NCBI GenBank assembly: GCA_017651185.1
Contig: JAGCDJ010000047.1
Location: 1 to 56,811 of the forward strand
DNA: 56,811 nucleotides
Reading direction: 5' to 3'
From: Bacteroidales bacterium
GTDB lineage: Bacteria; Bacteroidota; Bacteroidia; Bacteroidales; ML635J-15
Below are positions 44,014 to 52,898 of the stretch, piece after piece. The notes beneath the pieces were generated by a model. That model saw nothing but the letters and a program-made list of their open reading frames with translations. It did no database searches and had not been told where the DNA came from. Position 1 is the first letter of the stretch; every line of letters starts with the position of its first letter. The position numbers were made by a program, and so were the translations under genes.

Positions 44014-44601
44014 TCAAAATTCATATTTGATACCAATGTATTCGCTTAAATTGACTCTTTCCAATATTAGAAAGAAGCCATCATACGACCCGAATCCAGT
44101 TCCTGCATATATATGCAAATTAGGAATTGCTTCGTAATCGACTCCGAATGATGCTGTATTGTTTACCCTAATTTCGGTTTCTGTTACACCTCCTGGCAAT
44201 CCAAGTTGATGATGACGGTATTCAACCCAAAAGATTGAGAAATGGAACTGCCCAAAGATTCTGAAGTTGCGAAGAAGTTCATTCGAATAATATCTGTAAC
44301 CGAAATGTAAGCCGAAAGCCTTATTATCATATTTTTCACTTCCTATAGGCTTAGGTTGAAAAACGTGAGAGAGCAACGGACCTATATATAAGTTATGATT
44401 TTTAATTCGATAAGAAAATGCAGGCGCATGATGCAAAACATCAATAATGTAATCGGGTTTTCTATTTTTGTTATATACATAGAAATCGTAGGAAAGTGTG
44501 TATTGAATGCCAAAACTTGATTTTTTTGCTTCCTGGGAATATAAATTAATAGCCATAATGACTATGATAAAGAAGAGTAATATTTTTTTGAATTTATGCA
44601 T
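44014..44601 (-). CDS. probable outer membrane beta-barrel protein
   Basis: 195 residues from the ATG at 44601 (MHKFKKILLFFIIVIMAINL), with a signal peptide ending near YSQ. The mature part alternates short amphipathic beta segments rich in aromatic residues (FGIQYTLSYDFYVY, FGLHFGYRYYSNE, FGQFHFSIFWVEY, SFGVDYEAIPNLHIYAGTGF) and ends with phenylalanine (YIGIKYEF), as outer membrane barrels do. About eight strands would fit. The family and function are unknown. It lies 21 bases downstream of the lipoprotein gene and is probably cotranscribed with it. Confidence 0.75.
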   Translation of the reverse strand: MHKFKKILLFFIIVIMAINLYSQEAKKSSFGIQYTLSYDFYVYNKNRKPDYIIDVLHHAPAFSYRIKNHNLYIGPLLSHVFQPKPIGSEKYDNKAFGLHFGYRYYSNELLRNFRIFGQFHFSIFWVEYRHHQLGLPGGVTETEIRVNNTASFGVDYEAIPNLHIYAGTGFGSYDGFFLILERVNLSEYIGIKYEF

Positions 44602-44622
44602 AAACACATCTTCTAATTCGTA

Positions 44623-45165
44623 TTACTCCACCAATCTCCAAGTGCAATTGTTCTCCTTGTCGTAAAATTCGGCAAGACCTTTGCCCTTTACGATAACCAT
44701 ATCAGAGAAACGTTTGTTGTATTGGTTGTCAAGTCTTAATGTATCATCATATTCTGCAAAGTTTTTCTCCTTAAATGGATTTTTGTCACATTTTGAACCT
44801 ATGTATGATGCATCATCGGAAATATTACAACTAATTCCATAACCAAAAGATGTTTCGCTAAGACTAATCAGGATATAAAGTTTTATGCTATCATTTGTCA
44901 AGCCTTCTGCAGTAAAATAATTGCTACATTGACATTTACACCCAACATCATTTTTGTATTCTTTGCCTTTGTAAATAGATTTAATATCGAACTGCATTGT
45001 ATCTGTACCATTTGTGTATCTTATAAGAGAGCCTTCTGCGTATGGTGCATACTGGCAAAACCATTCGGGGAAAGCAGAACAATTTACTCTTCGTGGTCCT
45101 AGAGTACAACTTTGAAAAATTACTATTACTACTATTATTATTAAACCTAAAATGCACTTTTTCAT
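44623..45165 (-). CDS. lipoprotein of unknown function
   Basis: 180 residues from the ATG at 45165 (MKKCILGLIIIVVIVIFQSC), a clear lipoprotein signal with the lipobox cysteine at residue 20. The mature part has eight further cysteines, including a CKCQCSNYF cluster, and ends ENNCTWRLVE. I recognise no family. The same-strand barrel gene follows closely, so the two may work together at the outer membrane (inference). An in-frame extension to 45213 would bury the signal peptide and is rejected. Confidence 0.75.
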   Translation of the reverse strand: MKKCILGLIIIVVIVIFQSCTLGPRRVNCSAFPEWFCQYAPYAEGSLIRYTNGTDTMQFDIKSIYKGKEYKNDVGCKCQCSNYFTAEGLTNDSIKLYILISLSETSFGYGISCNISDDASYIGSKCDKNPFKEKNFAEYDDTLRLDNQYNKRFSDMVIVKGKGLAEFYDKENNCTWRLVE

Positions 45166-45268
45166 AATTTTATTAGTTTTAATGTTAATGATTTTGATTG
45201 TCATACTATGCAAAACTCTTTAACAAAATTATATTTTTCTAATAGAAAATTCCCTCATAAGTTTATTT

Positions 45269-46030
45269 CTAAACAGAAAACTCATCGGCATCGCTCCATG
45301 CGGGAAATTTCTCTCGGAACTGCCGTAACGCATCTATATCAAGTTTTTCAGTAAGGACAAACTCCTCGTTGTCGGGACAGCGTCCAACATACTCGCCCTT
45401 GAAATCGATTATACAGCTTCCGCCGTCGTAGTGCAAACCCATACCATCATCGCCAACGCGGTTTACACCAACCACATACGCTTGATTTTCAATAGCTCTT
45501 GCCTTTAGCAAGGTATCAAAAACTTTACGACGGCTGTCGGGCCAGTTTGCAACATAAAAAATCATGTCGTAGTCGTTGCGATTGCGGCTCCACACCGGAA
45601 AACGCAAGTCGTAGCACACCTGCAACAATATCCTATAACCCTTATATTCAACTACTACGCGATTTTCACCCTGCGAAAACATATCGGCTTCGCCACCAAA
45701 TCGGAACAAGTGCCGCTTGTCGTAACGCAAGATTTCACCATCCGGCTTTACAAAAAGGAAAGAATTGTAATATTTTCCACCATCGCGCAAGATAAGCGAC
45801 CCGCAAACTGCTGCATGGTATTTTGCTGCCAACAACTTCATTTCGTCAACCGTTTGTCCATAAATGGTTTCGCCGAGTTCGTCAACCTCGTTGCAGAAAC
45901 CTGTGGCAAACATTTCGGGAAGCACATAAATGTCGGAACCTTGATTTTCATTGATTTTTTGTGAAATCACATCAAGGTTGGCATGCTTGTCCTTCCACAC
46001 CGTATCTAATTGTAACAGACTAATTTTCAT
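45269..46030 (-). CDS. omega-amidase / nitrilase-family hydrolase (YafV/Nit2-like)
   Basis: 253 residues. The catalytic triad of the carbon-nitrogen hydrolase superfamily is at Glu39 (YVLPEMFATGF), Lys105 (RYDKRHLFRF) and Cys139 (LLQVCYDLRFP). The CYDLRFPVWSRN and FYVANWPDSRR motifs fit the omega-amidase subgroup, which hydrolyses alpha-ketoglutaramate and alpha-ketosuccinamate and so completes methionine or glutamine transamination salvage. The start overlaps the acyltransferase stop by 11 bases, so the genes are coupled. The longer frame to 46093 overlaps that gene further and lacks a family-like beginning. Confidence 0.9.
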   Translation of the reverse strand: MKISLLQLDTVWKDKHANLDVISQKINENQGSDIYVLPEMFATGFCNEVDELGETIYGQTVDEMKLLAAKYHAAVCGSLILRDGGKYYNSFLFVKPDGEILRYDKRHLFRFGGEADMFSQGENRVVVEYKGYRILLQVCYDLRFPVWSRNRNDYDMIFYVANWPDSRRKVFDTLLKARAIENQAYVVGVNRVGDDGMGLHYDGGSCIIDFKGEYVGRCPDNEEFVLTEKLDIDALRQFREKFPAWSDADEFSV

Positions 46031-46568
46031 CGGGACTTGCATCAAAACAACCTTTGTTACGACCTTCCATTTCGGCATAAACCGCTTTCGCACGGTTCAT
46101 AATCTCCTTATCTTCACCCGACATGTCAAGTTCGCACTTAATGCCCATCGAATGTGTCTTATAGTCGATAAAACCGCAATACACAGGCACATTGGCGTTC
46201 TTGGCCATCTTTATGAAACCGCGCTTCCAGTTCTTTACCTTCTTTCGCGTGCCTTCGGGACACATCACCAAAATGAAGTTGTCGTTATTCTCATACGCCT
46301 CCACAACCTGACGAATCTGTCCCACCTTCTTGCTACGATCGATAGGAACAGCTCCCAAAGCACGCAAAATTGGAGACAACGGCCATTTGAACATTTCTGC
46401 TTTCATCAGAAATTTCGGTTTGTAGCCACAACTCGAAAAATATAGTTTGCCATGAATAAAATCAATCATGCTGGTGTGCGGAGCCATGATAACCAATGCC
46501 TTGGTCATCTCTGGGGCTTCCACCACATTCCACCCGCGAATAAAAAACCGTGATAATTTTCTACCCAT
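46020..46568 (-). CDS. 1-acyl-glycerol-phosphate acyltransferase-like protein
   Basis: 182 residues from the ATG at 46568 (MGRKLSRFFIRGW). The PlsC-family motifs are HTSMID (residues 31-36, HxxxxD) and PEGTR (104-108), with a PIDR motif between. The family acylates lysophosphatidic acid or related acceptors at the membrane; this short form, without a hydrophobic N-terminal helix, resembles small cytoplasmic or peripheral acyltransferases, so its acceptor is not certain. It overlaps the omega-amidase start. A repeat with a CTACA palindrome precedes it. Confidence 0.85.
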   Translation of the reverse strand: MGRKLSRFFIRGWNVVEAPEMTKALVIMAPHTSMIDFIHGKLYFSSCGYKPKFLMKAEMFKWPLSPILRALGAVPIDRSKKVGQIRQVVEAYENNDNFILVMCPEGTRKKVKNWKRGFIKMAKNANVPVYCGFIDYKTHSMGIKCELDMSGEDKEIMNRAKAVYAEMEGRNKGCFDASPDEN

Positions 46569-46595
46569 TTTCCTTTTTGTTTTTATATCTATGCG

Positions 46596-46657
46596 GGCGC
46601 AAAGCATTGCGCCTCTACAGATTATCAATTATCAATTGTCAATTATACATTATCCAT
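46596..46657. repeat. CTACA palindrome joined to ATTATCAATT repeat
   Basis: GGCGCAA (46596-46602) pairs with TTGCGCC (46607-46613), followed by TCTACAG and then ATTATCAATTATCAATTG-type units up to 46657. The repeat overlaps the last codons of the YigZ gene. Confidence 0.8.
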
Positions 46658-47260
46658 TTTGTTTATAACGACCTTGTAATTCTTCGACAGAGCCTCGATA
46701 AGCGGAACTTCCGCCGACAACTTTACCATAAAATCTAAACGGCAATCCTCTGTAAAATATTGTGCAACAATCTTCGCATCGAAATCCTTGAGGCATTTCA
46801 TCACGAAATTTACATCATCGTAGGTAAACGCCAGCGAATACGATGCATCTATAGTCTCCTCCACAATTGTTGCATTGTTCAACGCATCGGCGGCAGCAGT
46901 GCGATAGGCATTTATAAGTCCAGGGATTCCCAGCTTTGTTCCACCAAAATATCTCACAACCACAATCATAGTATAAGTAAGTCCAAACGAACGCAACTGC
47001 CCCAGCACAGGCATGCCAGAACTATTGGAGGGTTCGCCATCATCGCTGCAACGGAAAGTCTCGCCTCTGTCGCCAAGCACAAACGCATACACGTGATGAC
47101 GGGCATCAAAGTACTTCTTCTTCACCACTTGAAGGTTTTCCTTAACATCCGCCTCACTGCGCACTGGAAATGCAAGCGATATGAACTTGCTGCCCTTCTC
47201 GGAATAGAAGCCCTCTGAATTAGAAGTTATGGTCTTATATGTGTCGATAATGTCTGGCAA
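46643..47260 (-). CDS. YigZ/IMPACT family protein
   Basis: 205 residues, the normal length. The UPF0029 core is clear: ARHHVYAFVLGDRGETFRCS, DDGEPSNSSGMPVLGQL and VVVRYFGGTKLGIPGLINAY, followed by the DUF1949-type C-terminal domain. The family is related to IMPACT, which modulates Gcn2 in eukaryotes; in bacteria the role is unclear, though a ribosome- or proteolysis-related function is proposed. The last residues (MDNV) and the TAA stop are encoded within the ATTATACATTATCCAT repeat, so the natural C-terminus has been altered by the repeat. Confidence 0.92.
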   Translation of the reverse strand: MPDIIDTYKTITSNSEGFYSEKGSKFISLAFPVRSEADVKENLQVVKKKYFDARHHVYAFVLGDRGETFRCSDDGEPSNSSGMPVLGQLRSFGLTYTMIVVVRYFGGTKLGIPGLINAYRTAAADALNNATIVEETIDASYSLAFTYDDVNFVMKCLKDFDAKIVAQYFTEDCRLDFMVKLSAEVPLIEALSKNYKVVINKMDNV

Positions 47261-47295
47261 AGCAAATTTATTTTGTGCAAAGTTATGAAAAAACC

Positions 47296-48327
47296 TTATT
47301 CTTCCTCCTTGTAATATACCTTGTAAAACTTTCCTTTTTCGTCCTCGCCTTGTTCAATCAGGTTGCGGTTGCCGTGAACATAAATATGGAAGTTCTTATC
47401 CAACTTGATTACGCTCTTGAAGGCACGGCTCTGCTTCTTTACCGCCGAATCGGAAATATCAAAACTGTCGGGAATCTCAAAATCGTTTTCGCGCGAAAAT
47501 GTGTCCTTGAAACTTTTGAATTGCTCAATGACTTCTGGCTGACGAATCACCGAATCTTCAAAGTTCTGCATCTCAAAGTTTTCGTTCTCCTTGAAAAACT
47601 TTACCGAGCGGTTGAGCAAATCGGCCTGGTCGGCTTTCGACACTTCAAACTGCTGCGGCAACTCCTTGGTGACAAAGTTCTTGTACATCGACATCACATT
47701 GTGAGTATTGAAATACTTGTCCTGCCTCTGCCTGATGTGCAGGAAATCGTCGGTCCAATAATGCGCCTCGGTGTGGTTGGTATTGTCGATTACCTTGACT
47801 ACAAAACCGTTTTCGCGCTCGTAGTTGAACACCATACAGCCCTTGTCCATCTTTCGCGGATTGATGCCACGGTCGCACTCGATGCGGAAATTATCACCAT
47901 CGCGCTTAACTTTCAGGAACGGATCCTTGTTTTCGGACTTGAAAAGTCCCACAGCATCAACCTTTTCGCCTTCAATCTGGCAGTCGTGGAAAAGCACCAC
48001 ATAAAATTCGCCCGACTTGATGTTAGGATGCGAACTCTTTTCGTACAAGTGCTTTGTAAGGTTGACCGACTGCTCAAAAAGTTGCGAACTATCATCGAAA
48101 ATCTTGGCTACATAGTCGCATACCTCGTTGTACGACAATTCGCTATCGTGGTAAAAGTTATACAGCTCGCCAGCCTTGAAAGATGACAGAAAATAATCCA
48201 TCATGATTTCCTTGATTTCATCGTCAAGCTCTATTGTCGATTTCGACAACCCATAGCCTGTATCCTCGGCCTTGTTGCCCACAACGTGGATAGCAACAGT
48301 TTCTATATCAGTAGTTTCGGTTATCAT
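47296..48327 (-). CDS. nucleoid-associated protein (NA37/YejK family)
   Basis: 343 residues. Motifs of the 37-kDa nucleoid-associated family are spread through the sequence: ETVAIHVVGNKAEDTGYGLS near the start, GEFYVVLFHDCQIEGEKVDA, LFKSENKDPFLKV, RGINPRKMDKGCMVFNY, and the C-terminal FHIYVHGNRNLIEQGEDEKG. E. coli YejK associates with the nucleoid and topoisomerase IV. It is monocistronic, with repeats upstream. The 303-codon frame on the opposite strand is its antisense shadow. Confidence 0.9.
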   Translation of the reverse strand: MITETTDIETVAIHVVGNKAEDTGYGLSKSTIELDDEIKEIMMDYFLSSFKAGELYNFYHDSELSYNEVCDYVAKIFDDSSQLFEQSVNLTKHLYEKSSHPNIKSGEFYVVLFHDCQIEGEKVDAVGLFKSENKDPFLKVKRDGDNFRIECDRGINPRKMDKGCMVFNYERENGFVVKVIDNTNHTEAHYWTDDFLHIRQRQDKYFNTHNVMSMYKNFVTKELPQQFEVSKADQADLLNRSVKFFKENENFEMQNFEDSVIRQPEVIEQFKSFKDTFSRENDFEIPDSFDISDSAVKKQSRAFKSVIKLDKNFHIYVHGNRNLIEQGEDEKGKFYKVYYKEEE

Positions 48328-48387
48328 CTAAATGGCATTTTTAGTGCCGTGAAGATAGGAAAAAGTTTGGAAAGTACGGAGTTTTAT

Positions 48388-48462
48388 ATGTTTGAATTTG
48401 TTTGAAATGGTTTCTCTGTCAATTATACATTGCACATTGTCAATTATACATTATCAATTAAC
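48388..48462. repeat. GTTTGAA units followed by ATTATACATT-type repeat
   Basis: Two GTTTGAA units (48390-48405) and then CAATTATACATTGCACATTG-type units up to 48462. The right end blends into the promoter of the next gene. Confidence 0.75.
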
Positions 48463-48466
48463 TTTG
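48459..48466 (+). promoter_or_regulatory. -7 element of the radical SAM gene, at the end of a dispersed repeat
   Basis: TAACTTTG fits TAnnTTTG and lies 4 bases before the ATG at 48471; the TTATCAATTAAC end of the repeat supplies part of it. The transcript would be almost leaderless. Confidence 0.45.
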
Positions 48467-48470
48467 CACC

Positions 48471-49442
48471 ATGCTAAGGTTGAAAAATATACGGTACATC
48501 TCGTTGTCGAAGGTTTTGAATATTCTTCGTCTGCAAAAGTTCTACCGCAAGGCAAAGCACGGCAATTTCAGCACGGAAGTTCCGCCACCAAGTTTTGCAA
48601 ACTACGAGCCCACCAACATCTGCAACCTTGCCTGCAAAATGTGTCCGTCGGGAAAAGGAATGCTGAAACGCCCCCGCGGAACCGCCGACATGGAACTTTA
48701 CAAAAAATTCATCCTTGAAAACCGCCATACTCTCACCAACATAATGTTGCATTTTCAGGGAGAACCACTCATGTTCCAGCAACTTGGCGAAATGATTTCT
48801 TTTGCACGACAGAACCGCATACATACAATGTTCTCGACAAACGGACAACTGCTCGCACAAAACATAGACCTCATACGCAATGCCCGCCCCGACCACATTA
48901 TTGTTTCGCTTGACGGACTTACCGACGAAACTTACACCAAATACCGCGTTGGCGGAAAAGTACAAAATGTATTTGACGGACTTGAAAAACTATCTCAACT
49001 ACCTGCAAATGAGCGTCCTTACATTGAACTGCAATTCCTTGTCTTTTCGCACAACGAGCACGAAATTCCCTACTTGCAAAAATTGGAGAAAAAGTACCGC
49101 ATCGACAAGATAACACTTAAAACCGCTCAGATTTACGATGAATCGCAAATAGAATTCTTGCCGAATGACCAAAAATATTCACGCTACAACATAAGCAATG
49201 GGAAATTCAAACTGAAAAAATCGCAGGAAAACCATTGCAAACGCTTAATTTTTGGCACAACAATTTGCTTCGATGGTCGAGTTGTTCCCTGCTGTTTCGA
49301 CAAGGATGCCGACCACGAATTCGGCAACATTTCAAGTCAAAGTCTCGCCGAAATACGCAACTCGGAAAAATTCCGTAATTTTGTAAAACAAGTCTTTACC
49401 CAACGAAATGGAATCGACATCTGCAACAACTGCACAGAATAA
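48471..49442 (+). CDS. radical SAM/SPASM protein
   Basis: 323 residues. The radical SAM cluster motif is CNLACKMC (about residues 52-59), followed by GEPL and the MFSTNGQL strand. The C-terminal SPASM-type region has CKRLIFGTTICFDGRVVPCC and a final [10 protein letters not shown], enough cysteines for one auxiliary cluster. The FGNISSQSLAEIRNSEKFRN part is typical of SPASM enzymes. Members of the family modify peptides or small metabolites; nothing nearby resembles a substrate peptide. The gene overlaps folK by 35 bases, so the two are coupled. Confidence 0.88.
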   Translation: MLRLKNIRYISLSKVLNILRLQKFYRKAKHGNFSTEVPPPSFANYEPTNICNLACKMCPSGKGMLKRPRGTADMELYKKFILENRHTLTNIMLHFQGEPLMFQQLGEMISFARQNRIHTMFSTNGQLLAQNIDLIRNARPDHIIVSLDGLTDETYTKYRVGGKVQNVFDGLEKLSQLPANERPYIELQFLVFSHNEHEIPYLQKLEKKYRIDKITLKTAQIYDESQIEFLPNDQKYSRYNISNGKFKLKKSQENHCKRLIFGTTICFDGRVVPCCFDKDADHEFGNISSQSLAEIRNSEKFRNFVKQVFTQRNGIDICNNCTE

Positions 49443-49935
49443 AGAAAACATCGTTTTCCTTGGCATTGGCGGAAACCTTGGTGACCGCATTGCAAACCTG
49501 CAAAGTGCAGTCAAACTTATTGGCGAACGAATTGGCAAAGTAGAAAAGATTTCATCGGTATATCTGTCGGAACCGTGGGGTTTCAAGCACGCAAAATATT
49601 TCACAAATATTGTCGCAAAAGTACGCACTTATCTTTCTGCAGAAGAAACACTTTCTACCGCATTACAAATCGAAGCCGAACTAAAACGCACCCGCTCCGG
49701 ACACGGCTACGAAGGACGCACAATGGACATCGACATACTATTTTTTAATGATGAAATCATTGATACTGAAAAACTAATCGTTCCACATCCCCTTATCTGT
49801 CAGCGACTTTTCGTTTTGTTGCCAATGCAGGAAATTGAACCTGATTTTGTTCATCCACTGAACGGCAAAACAATGCAGACGCTCGTAAAAAACTGCCCCG
49901 ATAACGGGAAAATAAGAAAAATCTCGTCTAAGTAA
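49408..49935 (+). CDS. folK: 2-amino-4-hydroxy-6-hydroxymethyldihydropteridine diphosphokinase
   Basis: 175 residues. HPPK signature regions are intact: [18 protein letters not shown] near the start, [11 protein letters not shown], and [15 protein letters not shown] with the metal-binding aspartates. The enzyme transfers pyrophosphate from ATP to the pterin in folate synthesis. The ATG at 49408 gives a 13-residue leader ([13 protein letters not shown]) that is not conserved; a slightly later alternative start is possible. The overlap with the radical SAM gene suggests translational coupling. Confidence 0.93.
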   Translation: MESTSATTAQNKENIVFLGIGGNLGDRIANLQSAVKLIGERIGKVEKISSVYLSEPWGFKHAKYFTNIVAKVRTYLSAEETLSTALQIEAELKRTRSGHGYEGRTMDIDILFFNDEIIDTEKLIVPHPLICQRLFVLLPMQEIEPDFVHPLNGKTMQTLVKNCPDNGKIRKISSK

Positions 49936-49965
49936 AAAAATCATACACCTATAAACAAAAAAAAT

Positions 49966-49973
49966 TATTTTTG
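49966..49973 (+). promoter_or_regulatory. -7 element of the wbpDBA-like operon
   Basis: TATTTTTG fits TAnnTTTG, 9 bases before the ATG at 49983. It implies a very short leader. Confidence 0.5.
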
Positions 49974-49982
49974 CACTTTTGT

Positions 49983-50558
49983 ATGAACGAATATTTTGCA
50001 CACGAAACTGCAGTCATCGACGACGGCTGCACGATAGGAAAAGGTACCAAAATCTGGCATTTTTCCCATGTAATGTCCAATTGTACCATTGGCGAAAGCT
50101 GTAACATAGGACAAAATGTAGTAGTATCGCCCGATGTAACTTTGGGCAGAAATGTAAAAGTCCAGAACAACGTGTCGATTTACACAGGCGTAATCTGCGA
50201 GGACGATGTTTTTCTCGGTCCATCGATGGTCTTTACGAATGTTATAAATCCGCGTAGCGCAGTCAGTCGTAAAGACTGCTACCGCCGCACATTGGTAATG
50301 CAAGGCGCAAGCATAGGCGCAAACGCTACCGTTGTTTGCGGTCACGACATCGGCAGATACGCATTGATAGGCGCAGGTGCTGTTGTTACAAAGAATATTC
50401 CCGACTACGCCCTCGTCGTTGGCAATCCTGCACGACAGATGGGTTGGGTCAGCGAATATGGATGCAAACTCAATTTCGATAGCAACGGACATGCTATCTG
50501 CCCCGAAAGTGGACAAGAATATAAACTTGAAAATAATAAGGTAACTAGAATAAAATGA
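49983..50558 (+). CDS. wbpD: WbpD-like UDP-2-acetamido-3-amino-glucuronate N-acetyltransferase
   Basis: 191 residues from the ATG at 49983 ([21 protein letters not shown]). A left-handed beta-helix with hexapeptide repeats fills the protein ([53 protein letters not shown]). The [29 protein letters not shown] ending, in two parts, is typical of WbpD/WlbB, which acetylates the 3-amino group of UDP-GlcNAc(3N)A. The next two genes encode the other expected enzymes. It overlaps the dehydrogenase start by 4 bases (ATGA). Confidence 0.85.
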   Translation: MNEYFAHETAVIDDGCTIGKGTKIWHFSHVMSNCTIGESCNIGQNVVVSPDVTLGRNVKVQNNVSIYTGVICEDDVFLGPSMVFTNVINPRSAVSRKDCYRRTLVMQGASIGANATVVCGHDIGRYALIGAGAVVTKNIPDYALVVGNPARQMGWVSEYGCKLNFDSNGHAICPESGQEYKLENNKVTRIK

Positions 50559-51505
50559 CAAATTTTGCAATAATCGGAGTCGGCGGATACATAGCTCCGC
50601 GCCACCTGAAAGCAATAAAAGAAACTGGCAACAACCTGCTCGTAGCACTCGATAAGAGCGATAGCGTAGGAATCATCGACTCGTTTTTCCCTAAAGCCGA
50701 TTTCTTCACCGAACCAGAACGTTTTGAACGCCATATATACAAGATTCAGCATGGACAAGGCAAAAAAATAGACTTTTTCAGCATCTGCACGCCAAACTAC
50801 TTACACGATGCTCACATCAGAATGGCATTGCTAAACGGTGCAAATGCTATCTGCGAAAAACCATTGGTTTTAAATCCGTGGAACATTGATGCCCTTGCAG
50901 AACTCGAAAAGGAAACTGGACATAGAATCTACAACATCCTGCAACTTCGTCTGCATCCGGCAATCATCGAACTGAAAAAGAAAATAGAAGCTGGCGACCC
51001 CAACAAGGTTTACGATGTCGACCTAACATACATAACCTCGCGTGGAAAATGGTTCCACTACTCGTGGAAGGGCGATGTGTCGAAGTCGGGCGGACTTGCA
51101 ACCAACATAGGCATACATTTCTTCGATATGCTTCAGTACATATTCGGTGCAAAAAAGGAATTGGTAGTACACCACCGCGACGACCATGTTGTATCGGGTT
51201 ACCTTGAATTACAAAAAGCCCGCGTTAGATGGTTCCTGAGCGTCGACAGCGAATATCTGCCCGATGAAATAAAGGCAAAGGGACAGACTACCTACCGCTC
51301 TATTCAGATTGCTGGCGATGAATTAGAATTTACTGGTGGATTCACCGATTTGCATACTGAAAGCTACAAGAACATCCTTGCTGGCAATGGCTTTGGAATC
51401 CAAAACGCAAAGCCGAGCATCGAAATGGTTCACTACATTAGAAATGCAGAGATAGTCAACACAATGAAGGATTGCGAACATCCTTTTATGTCAAAAATCA
51501 AATAA
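50555..51505 (+). CDS. wbpB: WbpB-like UDP-GlcNAc-uronate 3-dehydrogenase
   Basis: 316 residues. A Gfo/Idh/MocA oxidoreductase with the NAD-binding start [18 protein letters not shown], the [17 protein letters not shown] strand, the ICEKPLVLN motif, and a C-terminal domain with the [15 protein letters not shown] pattern. This subgroup (WbpB/WlbA) oxidises the 3-hydroxyl of UDP-N-acetylglucosaminuronate, using 2-oxoglutarate to recycle NADH. It overlaps wbpD and precedes wbpA by 20 bases, so an operon is certain. Confidence 0.88.
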   Translation: MTNFAIIGVGGYIAPRHLKAIKETGNNLLVALDKSDSVGIIDSFFPKADFFTEPERFERHIYKIQHGQGKKIDFFSICTPNYLHDAHIRMALLNGANAICEKPLVLNPWNIDALAELEKETGHRIYNILQLRLHPAIIELKKKIEAGDPNKVYDVDLTYITSRGKWFHYSWKGDVSKSGGLATNIGIHFFDMLQYIFGAKKELVVHHRDDHVVSGYLELQKARVRWFLSVDSEYLPDEIKAKGQTTYRSIQIAGDELEFTGGFTDLHTESYKNILAGNGFGIQNAKPSIEMVHYIRNAEIVNTMKDCEHPFMSKIK

Positions 51506-51525
51506 TGTAACTAAAATTTAACCTT

Positions 51526-52824
51526 ATGAATAATATTTACGAAGCACTAGTCAACAAGCAGGCAAAACTGTCGGTTATTGGTCTTGGTTATGTAGGACTG
51601 CCGATAGCTCTTGAATTTTCAAAACATATAAATGTCGTTGGTTTCGACGTAAAACCCGAAAGAGTTGCTATGATGAACAACCATATCGACCCGAGCAACG
51701 AACTCGACAAATCAGCATTTGACGGATGCAATATCACTTTCACATCCAATGCCGACGACTTGAAGCAGTGCAACTTTTTCATCGTTGCTGTGCCAACACC
51801 AATCGACGAGCACAAACTTCCAGACCTTACACCAGTAATAAAGGCATCTGAATCAGTTGGCAAGGCTTTGAAGAAAGGCGACTATGTAGTATACGAATCA
51901 ACCGTATATCCAGGTTGCACCGAAGAAGACTGCGTTCCTATTCTCGAAAAGATGTCGGGCCTGAAGTTTATGCAGGATTTCAAGGTTGGATTCTCACCAG
52001 AAAGAATTAACCCTGGTGACAAGGCACATTCGCTCACACAGATAAAGAAAATCACCTCTGGCTGTGACCCCGAAGCTGCCGAAAACATCGCAAAGGTATA
52101 CGAAATAATAATAAAGGCAGGCGTACACCGCGCTAGCGCAATCAAGGTTGCCGAAGCTGCAAAGATTATCGAAAACACACAGCGCGACATCAACATTGCA
52201 CTCATGAACGAATTGTCAATCATATTCGACATCATGGGAATCAACACATACGAGGTATTGGAAGCTGCTGGAACAAAGTGGAACTTCCTGAAATTCTCAC
52301 CAGGACTTGTTGGTGGACACTGCATTGGCGTTGACCCGTACTATCTGCTTCACAAGGCAAAACAGCTCGGTTATCATGCAAGTATGATTAATTCGGGCCG
52401 TGCACTCAACGACAGCATGGGAACTCGCATCGCCGACAAGGTTGTGAAGATGATTATCAATGCCGGCAAGGAAATCACAAAGTCGAGAGTTCTCATAATG
52501 GGTATGACCTTCAAGGAGAATGTCACCGACATCAGAAATTCACGTATAATCGACATTATAAACGAGTTGAAGTATTTCCGCGTAAACTGCGATGTTGTTG
52601 ATGCATACGCCGACCACGACGAGGTTATGAAGGAATATGGCGTTGACATGTCGAAGGAACCGACAGGCAAGTACGATGCTATCATAGTTGCAGTAAACCA
52701 CCGTCCGTACATGGAACTCACCGAAGACTACTTCAAGGGAATTTCTGCCGAAAACGGAATCCTTGTTGATGTAAAGGGCGTAATGAGAGGAAAAATCAAA
52801 GATTTGACCTACTGGAGCTTATAA
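51526..52824 (+). CDS. wbpA: UDP-N-acetylglucosamine 6-dehydrogenase (WbpA/TviB-like)
   Basis: 432 residues. The NAD-binding start is LSVIGLGYVGLPIALEF, the central YESTVYPGCTEE motif is present, and the catalytic cysteine is Cys266 in GGHCIGVDPYYL. The enzyme oxidises the C6 hydroxyl of the UDP-HexNAc to the uronate, the first step of the pathway whose later steps are encoded upstream. WecC-type (mannosamine) specificity is an alternative, but the two neighbours favour UDP-GlcNAc. The aminotransferase (WbpE) and the epimerase (WbpI) of the Pseudomonas pathway are not in the window. Confidence 0.9.
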   Translation: MNNIYEALVNKQAKLSVIGLGYVGLPIALEFSKHINVVGFDVKPERVAMMNNHIDPSNELDKSAFDGCNITFTSNADDLKQCNFFIVAVPTPIDEHKLPDLTPVIKASESVGKALKKGDYVVYESTVYPGCTEEDCVPILEKMSGLKFMQDFKVGFSPERINPGDKAHSLTQIKKITSGCDPEAAENIAKVYEIIIKAGVHRASAIKVAEAAKIIENTQRDINIALMNELSIIFDIMGINTYEVLEAAGTKWNFLKFSPGLVGGHCIGVDPYYLLHKAKQLGYHASMINSGRALNDSMGTRIADKVVKMIINAGKEITKSRVLIMGMTFKENVTDIRNSRIIDIINELKYFRVNCDVVDAYADHDEVMKEYGVDMSKEPTGKYDAIIVAVNHRPYMELTEDYFKGISAENGILVDVKGVMRGKIKDLTYWSL

Positions 52825-52846
52825 GTTTTCATAACACATACAAAAG

Positions 52847-52874
52847 AAAAGGACTGCCTTCGGACAGTCCTTTT
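52847..52874. terminator. bidirectional terminator between wbpA and the anti-sigma-like gene
   Basis: AAAAGGACTG pairs with CAGTCCTTTT around an 8-base loop, followed by T on the plus strand; on the minus strand it is followed by TTCTTTTG. It serves both converging genes. Confidence 0.88.
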
Positions 52875-52898
52875 TCATTATGCTCACAAAATACGGAA

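Noticed and set aside
47275..48186. 303-codon open frame on the plus strand
   Set aside because: It is antisense to the NA37 gene, has no family features, and its composition follows from the codon use of the real gene.
49965..50648. 227-codon minus-strand frame
   Set aside because: Antisense of wbpD and the start of wbpB; no recognisable motif.
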